Source: Musa acuminata AAA Group (lineage: Eukaryota; Streptophyta; Magnoliopsida; Zingiberales; Musaceae). From it: a DNA stretch of 64,000 nt. Below are positions 1 to 10,137 of this stretch, in pieces (within the stretch, counting starts at the first letter, position 1; the number at the start of each line of letters is the position of its first letter). The notes beneath the pieces were generated by a model, which had not been told where the DNA came from, searched no databases, and saw nothing but the letters and a program-made list of their open reading frames with translations. The stretch covers positions 21,627,001 through 21,691,000 of the forward strand of contig NC_088359.1 in the NCBI RefSeq assembly GCF_036884655.1. Direction: 5' to 3'. The position numbers and the translations under genes were made by a program.

Positions 1-79
1 TTTACATGAATGTCCCTCTCAATTAGGACTCTCCTAGCTAAAGTCCTAACACTTGCCCCCTTTTAAACCGAGCTAGGGC
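1..79 (-). repeat. Gypsy LTR edge fragment with polypurine-tract side
   Basis: Read on the minus strand, bases 51-1 match the start of the same LTR found at 822 (TGTTAGGACT.TAGCTAGGAG), and bases 52-79 resemble the polypyrimidine stretch next to the LTR of element C at 15591. It is the tail of another minus-strand copy of this gypsy family, cut by the window edge. Similarity to that family stops near 80. Confidence 0.7.
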
Positions 80-311
80 CGGCGGTGGAACCGACCCCAA
101 CTCACTCCCTTCCCCTCTTTACACCACCAAAGCTTCTCCACCTCCATTTCTCCTATCTTAGCATCCCAAATACTCCTCATTTCAAAGCAAAAGATCAGCA
201 ATCTCTCCTTCTCTTAAGGATCTCACTTAAGGTATTCTCTAAGAAGCCTTTAAATTATGTTTTTGAGTCATTTACTCTTGCTCATTACTATCTTTTTAAA
301 TAGCAGTAGTT
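80..311 (+). other. Leader of env-like segment, no gene
   Basis: C/T-rich non-coding stretch before the ATG at 312. It contains a short open frame but nothing recognisable. It looks like the untranslated region that precedes the env-like reading frame. Confidence 0.35.
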
Positions 312-821
312 ATGGGCTCTAGAAGATCCTCTAGGGACAAAGGGAAGAGGAGATTAGAAGAAGACTTTGATCTTACCCTTTCGATTCAAAATATCTTGTT
401 GAAAATTTTCTTCCTTCGAATTTAGAAGAGTCAATAAGGGAAAACATGTAGATCTAGATGAACTAAGAGACTTAGAGACAATCCAATGGTTTGCAAACTT
501 AGATCTACTCCCAATTTTACAAATTAGTGAACCCATCTATCCAAGACTTGTTAGATTGTTTTACAACAATCTACAAGTAGATGAAGAAGAAATAGTATCT
601 ACCTATCTCTTAGGACAACACATCTCCATTACGGATAGATTCATTTGCGACATGATAGGCATTCCCGTAAAAAATATAGGTCTTTATTTTAGAGGATCGT
701 GGGATAATGAAACAGTTGGGACAACATATGTTGAAGCTTTAGGAATAATTTTCGGTAATCCCAACTTAGTGATAGTTCCTAAAAGCTATGAACATCTACT
801 ACCACTAAACAAGAAGGTACT
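312..821 (+). pseudogene. Env-like (plant transposon protein type) pseudogene, 5' part
   Basis: The frame opens with ATG at 312 (MGSRRSSRDKGKRR), a basic start typical of the env-like ORF of SIRE- and Athila-type plant retrotransposons. A frame change or stop lies near 420. From 556 a 100-residue stretch is open (LLGQHISITDRFICDMIGIP and following) until element B interrupts it at 822. The second half resumes at 6010. Known of the family: such ORFs lie downstream of pol, and their function is unproven. The assignment rests on overall pattern, so it is moderate. The frame is broken even without the insertion. Confidence 0.5.
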
Positions 822-1216
822 TGTTAGGACTCTAGCTAGGAGAGTCCTAATTGAGAGGGACATTCATGTAAAACCTACCTAAACTAACCCCTATTAAAGA
901 GGTGAAGAAGCCGGCTAGGGCTAGGAGGTTGTTTCTTAGAGAAGAAAAAGGAGTTGTAAAGGAATAGGAGTCTTGAGTAGGAGTCCTATTAGGAGTTGGT
1001 TAGAAGTAGGAGTCTTGAGTAGGAGTCCTATTAGGAGTTAGGGTTTAGAAGCCCTATAAAATGGTCATGTATTCCTCCTCTTTTCATAAGCAATAGATGA
1101 ATCTTTTCTGCAGCCTTTGAGCAGCAACTTGGAGGGAGGAACCCCTATAGAGTTCCAAGGAGGCCGATCCCCTAAAGAGATCAACCCCAAGTTTAGAATC
1201 TGCAAGGGTACTATCA
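822..1216 (+). repeat. 5' LTR of gypsy element B
   Basis: Starts TGTTAGGACTC. The canonical end TTCTAACA is mutated to TACTATCA. It is 395 bp against 409 bp for the 3' LTR. The difference is a 14-bp tandem duplication (AGGAGAGTCCTAAT) in the 3' copy, and about 15 substitutions are visible by eye between the pair. A TATA box lies at 1055. Confidence 0.92.
1055..1061 (+). promoter_or_regulatory. TATA box in gypsy 5' LTR
   Basis: TATAAAA in the context GCCCTATAAAATGG, about 160 bp before the LTR end. The same motif occurs in the 3' LTR at 5848-5854 and, read on the minus strand, in the LTR of element C (15358-15366). It probably directs genomic RNA synthesis. Transcription itself is not visible. 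Confidence 0.6.
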
Positions 1217-1218
1217 CC

Positions 1219-1230
1219 TGGTATCAGAGC
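1219..1230 (+). other. Primer-binding site, initiator tRNA-Met type
   Basis: TGGTATCAGAGC two bases after the LTR. It is the 12-base complement of the 3' end of plant initiator tRNA-Met, which primes minus-strand synthesis in many plant LTR retrotransposons. Confidence 0.9.
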
Positions 1231-2362
1231 AGCATTCTTCACATCTCGCTGCCCTTCCACAGCTATCTATCAACCTTCCACAACCATCCAAAGCAATTCC
1301 CACAATTGCTTAAAATTCGTCGCCGAATTCCGCCATCATCTCCACCACTGCGGATCATCCTTTGATCTCCCCGTGAATTGCAATAAGTTCTGGTTTCCTA
1401 CCTTATTGATGCTGTAATTTAGTTATCCTTATTCGAAAATCCAAAAAAAAAAAAAATATTCCTATATTGCAGCATAAACTTTTCGTCACAAAGTTTTCAT
1501 CTCTACGACGAAAGATACATTGCAGAATTCCAGCCGCATAGCACCATTTGTTTGATCTTGCTACTGTGCTTTTTCTATCCAAATTTCTATGAAACTTTTA
1601 TGATAGCTTTGACACTTCCTAATAGTAGATTTCTCTTTGGTTTCATCGAAAAATTCTCAATATAAACTACTGATCTTTTATGTCCAATCTGCTACACTTG
1701 AAAATCTATGCTGCAGAAAATTTCAGCCGCATATTGTTGCCTTAACCCATCTATTTGCAATATTTTTTGAATGAAATTTCTTATACACTTCATAGATCAT
1801 CTTGGCTTCCATCTAAGATTGATCTATTGAGAAATTCATCTCTAAAAACGATTTTGTGTTGTTGCAAATTTTCATCGTAAATCGCTGATATTTTTCGACG
1901 AGAATTCTGCAATCGCAACTTGCACCAATTTCCTTGCTGTTATACTGCCAAAATTTTCTTGATTAAATTAGACATCCTTGCTGTCATATAAACTGTGATT
2001 TTTCTATCAATTCCCTCCTCAATTCTCTCAAGTTTTTGGTGGAAATTACGTCGAGAAACCGTTGTTTCTTCCACGACAATTCTACTATTACAAGACAGCA
2101 CATACTTGCTGCAACTTCCACTTATTTCTATCAAACCTTTGCTACCATCTACCACAGATCCAAAACTTTCATCCACAACCCTAAAACTTCACTAAATCAC
2201 ACCCTCAAACTGCACCCAAAACAGCCACAAAACATGCCTAAACTGCAGCCTACATCTACCAATCCACCAACCCTTTCGACCATCATCTCTCTCAACCTAT
2301 ACACGCCTTTAACCCGATAACAAAAGAGAGATCATAACATCACAGATTTGAAGGTATATACT
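1231..2362 (+). other. Untranslated leader of element B
   Basis: About 1.1 kb of T-rich DNA with no convincing frame. It is homologous to 18779-20113 of element C (opposite strand) and to 52390-53359 of element P. The other copies carry internal tandem duplications of about 185 bp, whereas B has the single-copy version. Confidence 0.75.
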
Positions 2363-3466
2363 ATGGCATCTGAGGAGGCAATCAATGCTAAATTCGAAGC
2401 CTTTGAGGCACGAATGAAGGATACGATTCGGACACTCTTTACTGAACTCAGATTGGGACGACCACTAAGCCAGAAGAAATCACATCAAGTAGAGAGCTCT
2501 GCCCAATCGCACCAAGCCCGAATAGATGACTTCTAAAAGAGGGGAGGTTCTATGACCGATCCCAACTATCCATGCATGAGGGTGGACTTCCCTAGATGGG
2601 AAGAAGGAGACCCGATTGGTTGGATTTCGCGTGCGGAGATATATTTTTGGTATCACAAAACCGCGGACGCATCTATGGTAAAAATTGCAGCTATACATCT
2701 TGAAGGGGATGCCATACAGTGGTTTGACTGGTTTGAACACACTTATGGAGTCCTTTCATGGTGACAATTCAAAGAAGGATTGCTGATCCGTTTCAGACTA
2801 ACCGATTACGAGAATATTGACGGACAATTAGCAAAGATTCGACAAACCTCCACCATTCAGGAGTACCAAACCAGGTTTGAAAGGTTATCTAATCAAACTC
2901 GTGATTGGTCTCAAAAATAGCTATTGACGACCTTCATTGAGGGCTTGAAGCCAGAGATCCGGGGAGAAGTTAAAGCGCGATAACCGTACACGCTTATGGC
3001 AGCCATCTCTTTCGCACGACATCAAGAGGAGCGATTGAATCATGAAGCTTGGAGGACTAGAGTTGCTCCTCAACCAGAAATACTGAAGCCCTCAGCCCCC
3101 CCTACTGTCGATCGAGTCCCTGCACCAAAGAAGTTGACAAGAGAAGAGCTTCGAGAGCAATCTGCGAAGCGGTTATGTTGGCATTGCGATGAGCCGTGGA
3201 GTTACAAGCATTGCTGTAGAAAAGGGAGACTTCTTTTGATTGAACCAGTAGAAGAAGATGTTATTGAGCATTCAAAAGAGAGCCTTAAACATAACGAAGA
3301 AGATGTGGAAGAAGAGCCACAACCGACCGACGTTACAGTACACACACTAGCTGGCTACTCAAACCCGCAAATGATGAAAGGGAGACTTCTTATAATTGAA
3401 CCAATAGAAGAAGAGGTCATTGAACATTTAGAAGAGAACCTTGAACATAAAGAAGATGCAGAAGAA
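2363..3466 (+). pseudogene. gag of gypsy element B
   Basis: ATG at 2363 (MASEEAINAKFEAFEARM) is the likely start. Capsid-type sequence follows (PRWEEGDPIGWISRAE, AIHLEGDAIQWFDWF, LTTFIEGLKPEIRGEVK). A zinc-knuckle-like motif CWHCDEPWSYKHCC begins at 3176. One reading frame runs through the region but is broken by stops at 2534, 2762, 2918 and 2981. Gag would form the particle and bind RNA. After the knuckle, the acidic segment KGRLL.IEP.EE..IEH is present twice (from about 3225 and 3379), an in-frame duplication absent from C and N. Confidence 0.85.
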
Positions 3467-4054
3467 GAGCCACAACCGATCACTATTCTCATCGACACGG
3501 GCAGTACTACTAACTTCCTAAATGGTATGCTTACTGTTCGGATGGCATTACCTATCGAGAATCGCTGCAGGTTTGTTGTTAAGGTCACTGACGGATGGAT
3601 TTTGAAGTGTGATCGTAGGCGCCCGCAGGAGAAACTATTACTACAAGACCAAGAGATAATTGCATATTTCTTCCTTCTCCCTCTTAACAATCATGAGGCC
3701 ATGCTCAGAATTAAATGGTTGACGGTATTAGGTGATGTTTCCTGGAATTTTATGAAACTAATTATGAAATTTTACAGTAAGGAGAAACAGGTGATATTGC
3801 ACGGGAAACGTGGGGGCGACATAACAACGATTTGCACACAACAAATGGAGAAGGTTTTACATAAAGCATGGGTACAACTTAAAAAGCAAACTAAGGGGGA
3901 GCCAACAGAATTTGAAGATCCAAATCTACTTCCTTTGCTTGTTGAATTTTTAGATATATTTGACGAACCGCGCAACCTACCTCTTACCCATCGGCATGAT
4001 CATTGTATAACGATTCTTCCAAGCAAATCTCCAGCAAATGCTCAGCCATATTAG
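3467..4054 (+). pseudogene. Aspartic protease region of element B
   Basis: ITILIDTGSTTNFLN is the retropepsin active site, with the catalytic Asp codon at 3494. It is followed by the fold segments seen in gypsy proteases (LLPLNNHEAMLRIKWL, LGDVSWNF) and by a linker to RT (LPLTHRHDHCITILP). It would cut the polyprotein during particle maturation. The frame is continuous with gag and ends at an in-frame TAG at 4052, three codons before RT-like sequence continues in the same frame. Confidence 0.88.
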
Positions 4055-5150
4055 TATCCACATCTCCAGAAGGATGAAATAGAAATGATTGTAAAAGAGA
4101 TGATCGAAACAGGAGTTATTCGGCCATGTTGCAGCCCCTACTCTTCACCAGTGCTCCTCATACGAAAGATGGACGGAACATGGCGATTATGTATTGATTA
4201 CCAAGCTCTCAATGGCATAACCATCAAGGATAAATACCCTATTCCAGTAGTAGATGAATTTCTAGATGAAAGGGAGCACAAATCTTCACAAAGCTGGACC
4301 TTCGATCCGGGCATCATCAAATATGAGTATGCGAAGAAGACATACCGAAAACCACATTTTGAACACACAACAACCACTATGAATTTTTGCTTTCTTCAAA
4401 AGAAGGTGGAATATCTTGGGCATATCATATCAGAGGAAGGTGTGGCAGTAGACCCCTTCAAAATTGGAGCAATGCAAAACTGGTCGACCGCGAGAAACAT
4501 AAAATTGCTACATGGCTTTCAGGGTTTAATAGGCTACTACCGTAAGTTCATGAAAAACTATAGAAAGATCAATGCACCACTTACTTCCTTATTGGAAAAA
4601 TATGTCTTCCAATGGTTGGATAAAGCCTCTGCTTCCTTCGACAAACTTAAGGCAGCCATGACGACGACGCCGGTGCTAACACTACCAGATTTCAACCGAC
4701 CCTTTATTATTGAGGCCGACACATCTGGAGTCGGAATTGGAGTCATTCTCATGCAAGATGGTCGACCACTCGCATACACTAGCAAGACATTATCTCTCTC
4801 TCATCAAAATAAGTCAATATATGATAAGGAGATGCTTGCCATTGTGCGCGCAGCAACGAGGTGGAGACCCTACTTGATTGGTCGACGATTTCAAATTAAA
4901 ACCGACCATAAAAGCATCAAGTACTTTTTGGAGCGAAAGATATCATCCCCTGAGCAGCAAAAATGGGTAACAAAACTTCTTGGATTTGATTATGAAATAA
5001 CTTACAAAAAGGGGAAAGAGAATATTCTTGCAGATGCGCTTTTGCAGCTACCCGAGCAAGCTGAAGTTTCGGTCGTTTCACTTTCGACCAGCGACTTCCT
5101 TGAGGATTTAAGATGGAATGGCAGGAAGATTCAGAGACTAGTAAGATTAT
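4055..5150 (+). pseudogene. Reverse transcriptase (core deleted) and RNase H of element B
   Basis: N-terminal RT motifs are present ([40 protein letters not shown]). A frame slip near 4290 precedes a deletion whose junction lies near 4385-4395. The deletion removes the palm segment with the two catalytic aspartates (F.DDILIYS in relatives). The thumb and RNase H remain ([68 protein letters not shown]). RT activity is therefore impossible from this copy. Element C has the same junction. Confidence 0.9.
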
Positions 5151-5583
5151 AAAAAAATTGGAGGAAGCACCAAGCTCCGTGGCTCATTACAATTGGGACT
5201 AAAAAAAATTACACTATAAGGGACACATTGTGCTTATGATATTCACGAGCAGATTTTGGACAAAGTTATTCTATATGCAGGGTACTAAATTGAAAAGGAG
5301 TACAACATATCACGCACAAATCGATGGCCAAACAAAAGTTGTAAATAGGTGCTTGGAGACAGCCCAAAGTCATCCGACAAATATGACTATCCAAGGAGAA
5401 CTCCAGACCCAGCCAAGTGCTATTATTGATCAACGGATCGTGACTCGACGACGACGACCCATTACTAAAGTGCTAATACAGTGGGTGAACCTACCAACAG
5501 AAGATGCCACTTGGGAGAACTATGATGACTTGAAGATCAAATTCCTAAAATTCATGAATTGTCAGCCTCAAGGACAAGGCTAA
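5151..5583 (+). pseudogene. Integrase remnant with chromodomain, element B
   Basis: Two deletions reduce integrase to the piece [20 protein letters not shown] with ..[12 protein letters not shown] joined directly to the linker before a chromodomain. The chromodomain core is [20 protein letters not shown] (from 5470). The zinc-binding HHCC domain and the DDE core are lost. In chromoviruses the chromodomain directs insertion to marked chromatin. The frame differs from that of gag-RT because of the deletions. Confidence 0.85.
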
Positions 5584-5586
5584 TTT

Positions 5587-5600
5587 GAAGAGGGCGGGTC
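5587..5600 (+). other. Polypurine tract of element B
   Basis: GAAGAGGGCGGGTC abuts the 3' LTR. It is the expected plus-strand primer position. P has a matching tract before 58441. Confidence 0.75.
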
Positions 5601-6009
5601 TGTTAGGACTCTAGCTAGGAGAGTCCTAATAGGAGAGTCCTAATTGAGAGGGATATTCATGTAAAACCTACCTAAGCCGACCCCTATTAAAGAGGTGAAG
5701 AAGCCGGCTAGGGTTAGGAGGTTGTTTCTTAGAAAAGAATAAGGAGTTGTAAAGGAATAGGAGTCTTGAGTAGGAGTCCTATTAGGAGTTGGTTAGAAGT
5801 AGGAGTCTTGAGAAGGAGTCCTATTAGGAGTTAGAGTTTAGAAGCCCTATAAAATAGTCATGTATTCCTCCTCTTTTCATAAGCAATAGATGAATCTTTT
5901 CTGTAGCCTTTGAGTAGCAACTTGGAGGGAGGAACCCCTATAGAGTTCCAAGGAGGCCAATCCCCTAAAGAGATCAACCCCAAGTTTAGAATCTGCAAGG
6001 GTTCTAACA
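5601..6009 (+). repeat. 3' LTR of gypsy element B
   Basis: TGTTAGGACT..TTCTAACA, 409 bp. It carries a 14-bp internal duplication relative to the 5' LTR. It is followed immediately by target duplication GTACT. Confidence 0.92.
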
Positions 6010-6609
6010 GTACTTCATCATATCATAACTAGCATCATTCTTCATAAACAATACCACCATGAAGTAAGTCAAATGAAATTAGGAACTATGTATTGGATCA
6101 TGAAAGGACATAACATCTATTTTGGTTACCTTATCCAACAAAATATGATAGAACTATTTAAGAAAGACATGATGCTTTCATATGGTAGTATAATCACTAG
6201 AATACTTAAAGCTTATGATATTCTAATACCACCCGACGAAGAAGTGATGAAAGTAGACAAGTTTAGCATAATAAATAAAATTCTACTTCACCGATTGAGA
6301 TGTTTTTATAGAAACGGTAATTTGGTTAGAATGCCTAGAAGAACCGATCCCCCTTAACCTGAACCAAAACCCGAAACACCAATCTTTATGGGTACTCAAT
6401 CTCCTCCGATCTGTCCCTTTGAGGAAACACATCCATTTGAGCAAGCTCCTGCATCATCTATCGAAGACATTGGGATTCGGATGGACCAATTTGAACAAAG
6501 ACAAGATCGGCTTGAACATCGACAAGATCAAATCCTATTTGAGCTGTAGCAAATTCATCGACAATTTGACTCTTTATTTAGGCATTTTAATTTTCCACCT
6601 TCTGAATAA
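6010..6609 (+). pseudogene. Env-like pseudogene, 3' part
   Basis: Continues the interrupted frame of 312-821 directly after the second GTACT. It includes the open stretch 6073-6357 (LGTMYWIMKGHNIYFGYLIQ), a proline-rich piece, and a glutamine/arginine-rich coiled-coil-like tail (DQFEQRQDRLEHRQDQ) with an in-frame stop near 6547, ending at 6609. This tail architecture is familiar from env-like or plant-transposon-protein ORFs in SIRE/Athila elements. Function is unknown. Confidence 0.5.
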
Positions 6610-6949
6610 GCTTGTATATGTGGACACAATCACCTCTTGTTGTAACAATTACGTTGTTGTAAACTATTTATGTTACTCACCTTGATCACAATGCCTTAAT
6701 GACTACTAATCTTTGATATGGTTACTTGATGTATTAATTGGTGAGAATATGTAGGGTTACATTGCTTAATCTCATTACTCATTGTTGGATTTCACGTTGA
6801 AATTAAATGTTTCGATAATGCCTACTTTGAAAACCTTGTGTCTTGGTTTCCATGAAATTGATGTCTCAATTTCCATGATGTTAATGTGTCATGATATTAC
6901 CATGATGTTGATGTATTGCCATGATGTTAATGTATCATTATATTGCCAT
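6610..6949 (+). other. Non-coding retrotransposon-derived spacer
   Basis: AT-rich, with ATGATGTTAATGT-like direct repeats at 6870-6945. No gene is seen. It looks like sequence downstream of the env-like ORF that has been joined to a different element at about 6945. Confidence 0.45.
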
Positions 6950-7052
6950 AATACTAAACATCAACTAGCTGATATTTTTAAAACCTCTAAGTGAAGAACA
7001 ATTTGATTTCATTAGAAGAGAATTAGGAATGTTAATGTGTCCGAATGCATAA
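6950..7052 (+). pseudogene. C-terminal end of a copia pol (RNase H tail)
   Basis: TKHQLADIF, then after a one-base slip [17 protein letters not shown] and MCPNA with stop TAA at 7050. This matches the last residues of pol in element G (end at 32917), so it is the 3' end of a SIRE-like copia polyprotein. Everything upstream in pol is missing, and env-like sequence takes its place. Confidence 0.85.
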
Positions 7053-8346
7053 ACTTGTTAAAATTATTTTTCAGACTTTATTGATTGAATGATCAAATCA
7101 CTTAATTGCCATTACATGCCTAAAATTACATGTTGGAAATTATATTTTTTAGATACAAAAATTTTCATAACAATGAGCATATTTTGTCTTCATGATTGTA
7201 TTTGAAAATCTATAGTATAGTCTTGTCCGAATGCATGATAGTGTTAATTTCATTTTCAGATTTTCTTAACTAGTGGTATCCTAACAATCGGATTTTCTTG
7301 ATACATTATCCTTTTCCGAACTTAATAAGCATATGCTATATCGAGTTTGATTCTCATCATTGATTTTTGACATATGGAATCAACTAGCAAAAACATCTCT
7401 CATACACTTATCATGTGAAAAATATTTTTTTGAGAAATGGATTTGATAAAATGATTCCTGCATGTAAATTCCTTCTTGAAATATGGATGCTAGTGTTTTT
7501 ACCTGCAAAGATTTATTTTACATACATATCTTGATCCTTGTATAAATAGAATATGATTTAATCTCTCATCGATTTTAACTTCATTCAAAATAAACTCACA
7601 AATAGCTGGTATCACAAATAGCCTTCCTCCTTCATGCAAAAATATAATAACAAATAAAAAGGAAGAAGTATTAAAAGCTATCTTCATGTCATGTTTTCCT
7701 TAAGATGTTTGCATAATTGGTATCCTATCACTCACTGTTGGCAAATGACATAAATCTAATTATGGCATGAATAAATACCGCACTTATGCTTAAAATTTGC
7801 TTATATCGTTCTCCTTTTTGTTGATGACAAAAGGGGAGAGATATATGAATTGATGCTATGAGTATTGATGCTATGATTATGCCATGCTTGCATCATCGAA
7901 AATATATGAATTGATGATAACTATGATTGCCATATTTGCATTATGTCATGTTTGCATCATAATTTTACATGTTGATATCTTACCATGTGATGAAATGCTA
8001 CGATTGCTAAACACTTGAAATGTTTGCTTTACGTTAAGATATGAAAAGCTTAAATTGTAAATTTATGTGTTGATATCTTATGTTGAACTGCTACCATCAT
8101 TCATATTTGAAATGTAAAACTTGAGAATGGATGTCAAGTCTTGACATCATTTTCTGTAAGATACATCTTGATAGGAATCATGATGGGAGTAATTGATAAG
8201 GTTAAGAGTTCTTAACTTATCAATAAGTCTATTAAATTCAAAGGTCTTGAATTCAAGAATGACTTATCTCAAGTATGACATATAGATAGGGGGAGTTAAG
8301 GTTAACTCCGTTACCAATTGATTGTCATCATCAAAAAGGGGGAGAT
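7053..8346 (+). other. 3' untranslated region of SIRE-like element with purine tracts
   Basis: About 1.3 kb with no gene. It contains an internal polypurine motif GATGACAAAAGGGGAGAG near 7824-7843 and the terminal tract AAAAAGGGGGAGA at 8333-8345, directly before the LTR. Part of it (7140-7500) is homologous to the non-coding regions of F and H. Confidence 0.75.
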
Positions 8347-9807
8347 TGTTGAATCTCGGATTTTGATGATGAAGTCAATTGTCATTTGTTATCTAATCCA
8401 TATGTTGAGATAAGTGTGCAGGATTAACTACGATGAAAGTAAGACATGCATCAGGAGTTGTGCCGGAGTCAAGACTATGATCACGTTGGGAGTTCGAGAG
8501 TTCGACGGAAGTCCGAACGGTCGTCGGAGGTTCTGCGGGAACAAATCCGAGAAGTCCAGGAGCTTGCCAAAAGAAGCTCGTTGGAACTCGCCAAGTGGAT
8601 CGTCGCAAGTCCAGGAGTTTGCCAGAAGTCTGTCGGAGCATCGCCGAAGGTTCGTTAGATGTTCGCCGAAAGTTCGCCGGAAGCTCGTCGGAAGAAGCGA
8701 TTGACGCACCGGAGCAAGTTATAGTAAATGTCTTAAGAAATGTCATTGTTAGCATGTAGATTAAGTTAGGAATGGGAGGTGATCCCATTAACTTAATTTG
8801 AGAGCAATTGGGCCCTTGATAGACCCAAATTGGGCCGAATGGATCAACCCATTCGGACCAGAATTCCTACTAGGCGGTGGCACCGCCCAAGAGAAGGTCT
8901 CTCAGGAAAGCTGGCGGTGAAACCACCCTAGGCAAGCGATGGCACTGCCTAGGCTTAGTCTCCGAGCAAGACTGGTTGGTGCAACCGCCCCTGTCAGGCG
9001 GTGGCACCGCCGAGAGGCTCAGTCTCCGAGCTGCTAGGCGGTTGTACCGCCCTAGTCAGGAGGTGGTACCGCTAGGACCCCGAAAATATGGGAAAAGACA
9101 TTTTTGAGCTCCAAATTCAAACTAGTTTGGAGCCTATATATACCCCACCCTTTCTTGCATGAAATGGCACCGAAAATCCAATCTTACTATGTGATTTTTA
9201 GAGCTCAAAAGTGTTGTAAAGGCTAGAAGTTCTCCTCCCTCTTTTTCCAAGTTTTGATCTTTCAAGAGAGGAGAGAAAAGTTTGTAAGGGTTGTATCCTA
9301 AGCCTGTCAAAAGGAGTGAAACTGTAAAAGGATGGTTGGCCTTCGCCTATTGAAGGAAGGCCTCTAGTGGACGTCGGTGACCTCGTTGGTGGAGGAAGCC
9401 AAAAGTGGATGTAGGTCAAGATTGACCGAACCACTCTAAATCTCGGTTTGCATTTACTTTGAGCATCTTATCTTTACTACAACCCTCCTCAATAGCTTAC
9501 TGCCTTATGCTCATTCACGAATGTGTTTCATAGTTAAGTATTTTCCGAATCGGCGTTAAGACGGAAATCAATTTTATCGTACGAACATCATATTTCAGTT
9601 TGTGCTTACATTCTGATTTCTATCTTAACTGCAAACTACCTTCCTTACTTTACTTCAACTATGTTTCCGTAAGCTTTCAAAGTTATTATCAGCACGAAAT
9701 GACTTTTACGTCAGAATCAGATTTCAACGTACGAACCCAGTTTTAATCGTCGAAAGTTTTCCGCTGCACTAATTCACACCCCCCTCTTAGTGCTCTTGAT
9801 CATAACA
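8347..9807 (+). repeat. 3' LTR of a SIRE-like copia element
   Basis: TGTTGAATCTCGG..GATCATAACA, 1461 bp, preceded by a polypurine tract. It contains degenerate 12-bp GTTCGCCGGAAG-type repeats, a GC-rich hairpin array (about 8868-9085), a TATA-like TATATATA at 9135-9142 and a C6 run near the end. No matching 5' LTR is present, so the element is truncated on its 5' side. Confidence 0.88.
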
Positions 9808-10137
9808 GCAGGTGCCCCATGCGGCCATAACTCATGGCCGCTTGCACAACCCTTGCGGCCAAGAAACCCTAGCTGCTAGGGGTGCCCCTTGCAGCTAGGA
9901 AACCTGACTGTAGGGGCTACCATACAATAGGTTGAGGGCAGCCATGTTGCTCTTGTTCCTGCTGCTTTTGGCCAAGCCAAGAGCAACAAATTGGAGCTCT
10001 TAGCCAAGGCTGCAAGTAGCCTTTGGCCAATCCAAGGGGCAGCAACAGTTGCTGCCCTTTCTTCCCTTTTTGTGTCAATAAATTTGACATCAAAAGCCCT
10101 ATCTAAACCCCTCTTAACAACAAGAAAAAGTGCAGTA
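9808..10137. other. Unassigned island between two LTRs
   Basis: 330 bp with G/C-rich imperfect repeats (CTTGCGGCC, GCTGCTAGGGG). It resembles nothing else in the window and has no convincing frame. It may be original host intergenic DNA or an unrelated repeat. Confidence 0.4.

Larger units (their letters stand above)
822..6009 (+). mobile_element. Ty3/gypsy chromovirus-like element B, non-autonomous, TSD GTACT
   Basis: A complete insertion. The LTRs are 822-1216 and 5601-6009, and exact 5-bp target duplications GTACT lie at 817-821 and 6010-6014. A primer-binding site follows the 5' LTR and a purine tract precedes the 3' LTR. The internal region keeps gag, zinc knuckle, protease, part of RT, RNase H, a fragment of integrase and a chromodomain. 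The catalytic core of RT and most of integrase are deleted, and gag-pol carries at least five in-frame stops, so it cannot move by itself. Total length is about 5.2 kb. Its deletions match those of element C, which suggests a lineage that was copied in deleted form. Reina/Tekay-type chromovirus affiliation is possible but not resolved. Confidence 0.92.

Noticed and set aside
1117..1365. 82-residue frame over the gypsy LTR/leader boundary
   Set aside because: Crosses the LTR end and PBS. Homologous regions in P and C are not open.
8414..8788. Overlapping arginine/serine-rich frames on both strands of SIRE-like LTRs
   Set aside because: Degenerate GTTCGCCGGAAG repeats give open frames in all directions. 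They recur in every LTR of the family as non-coding U3.
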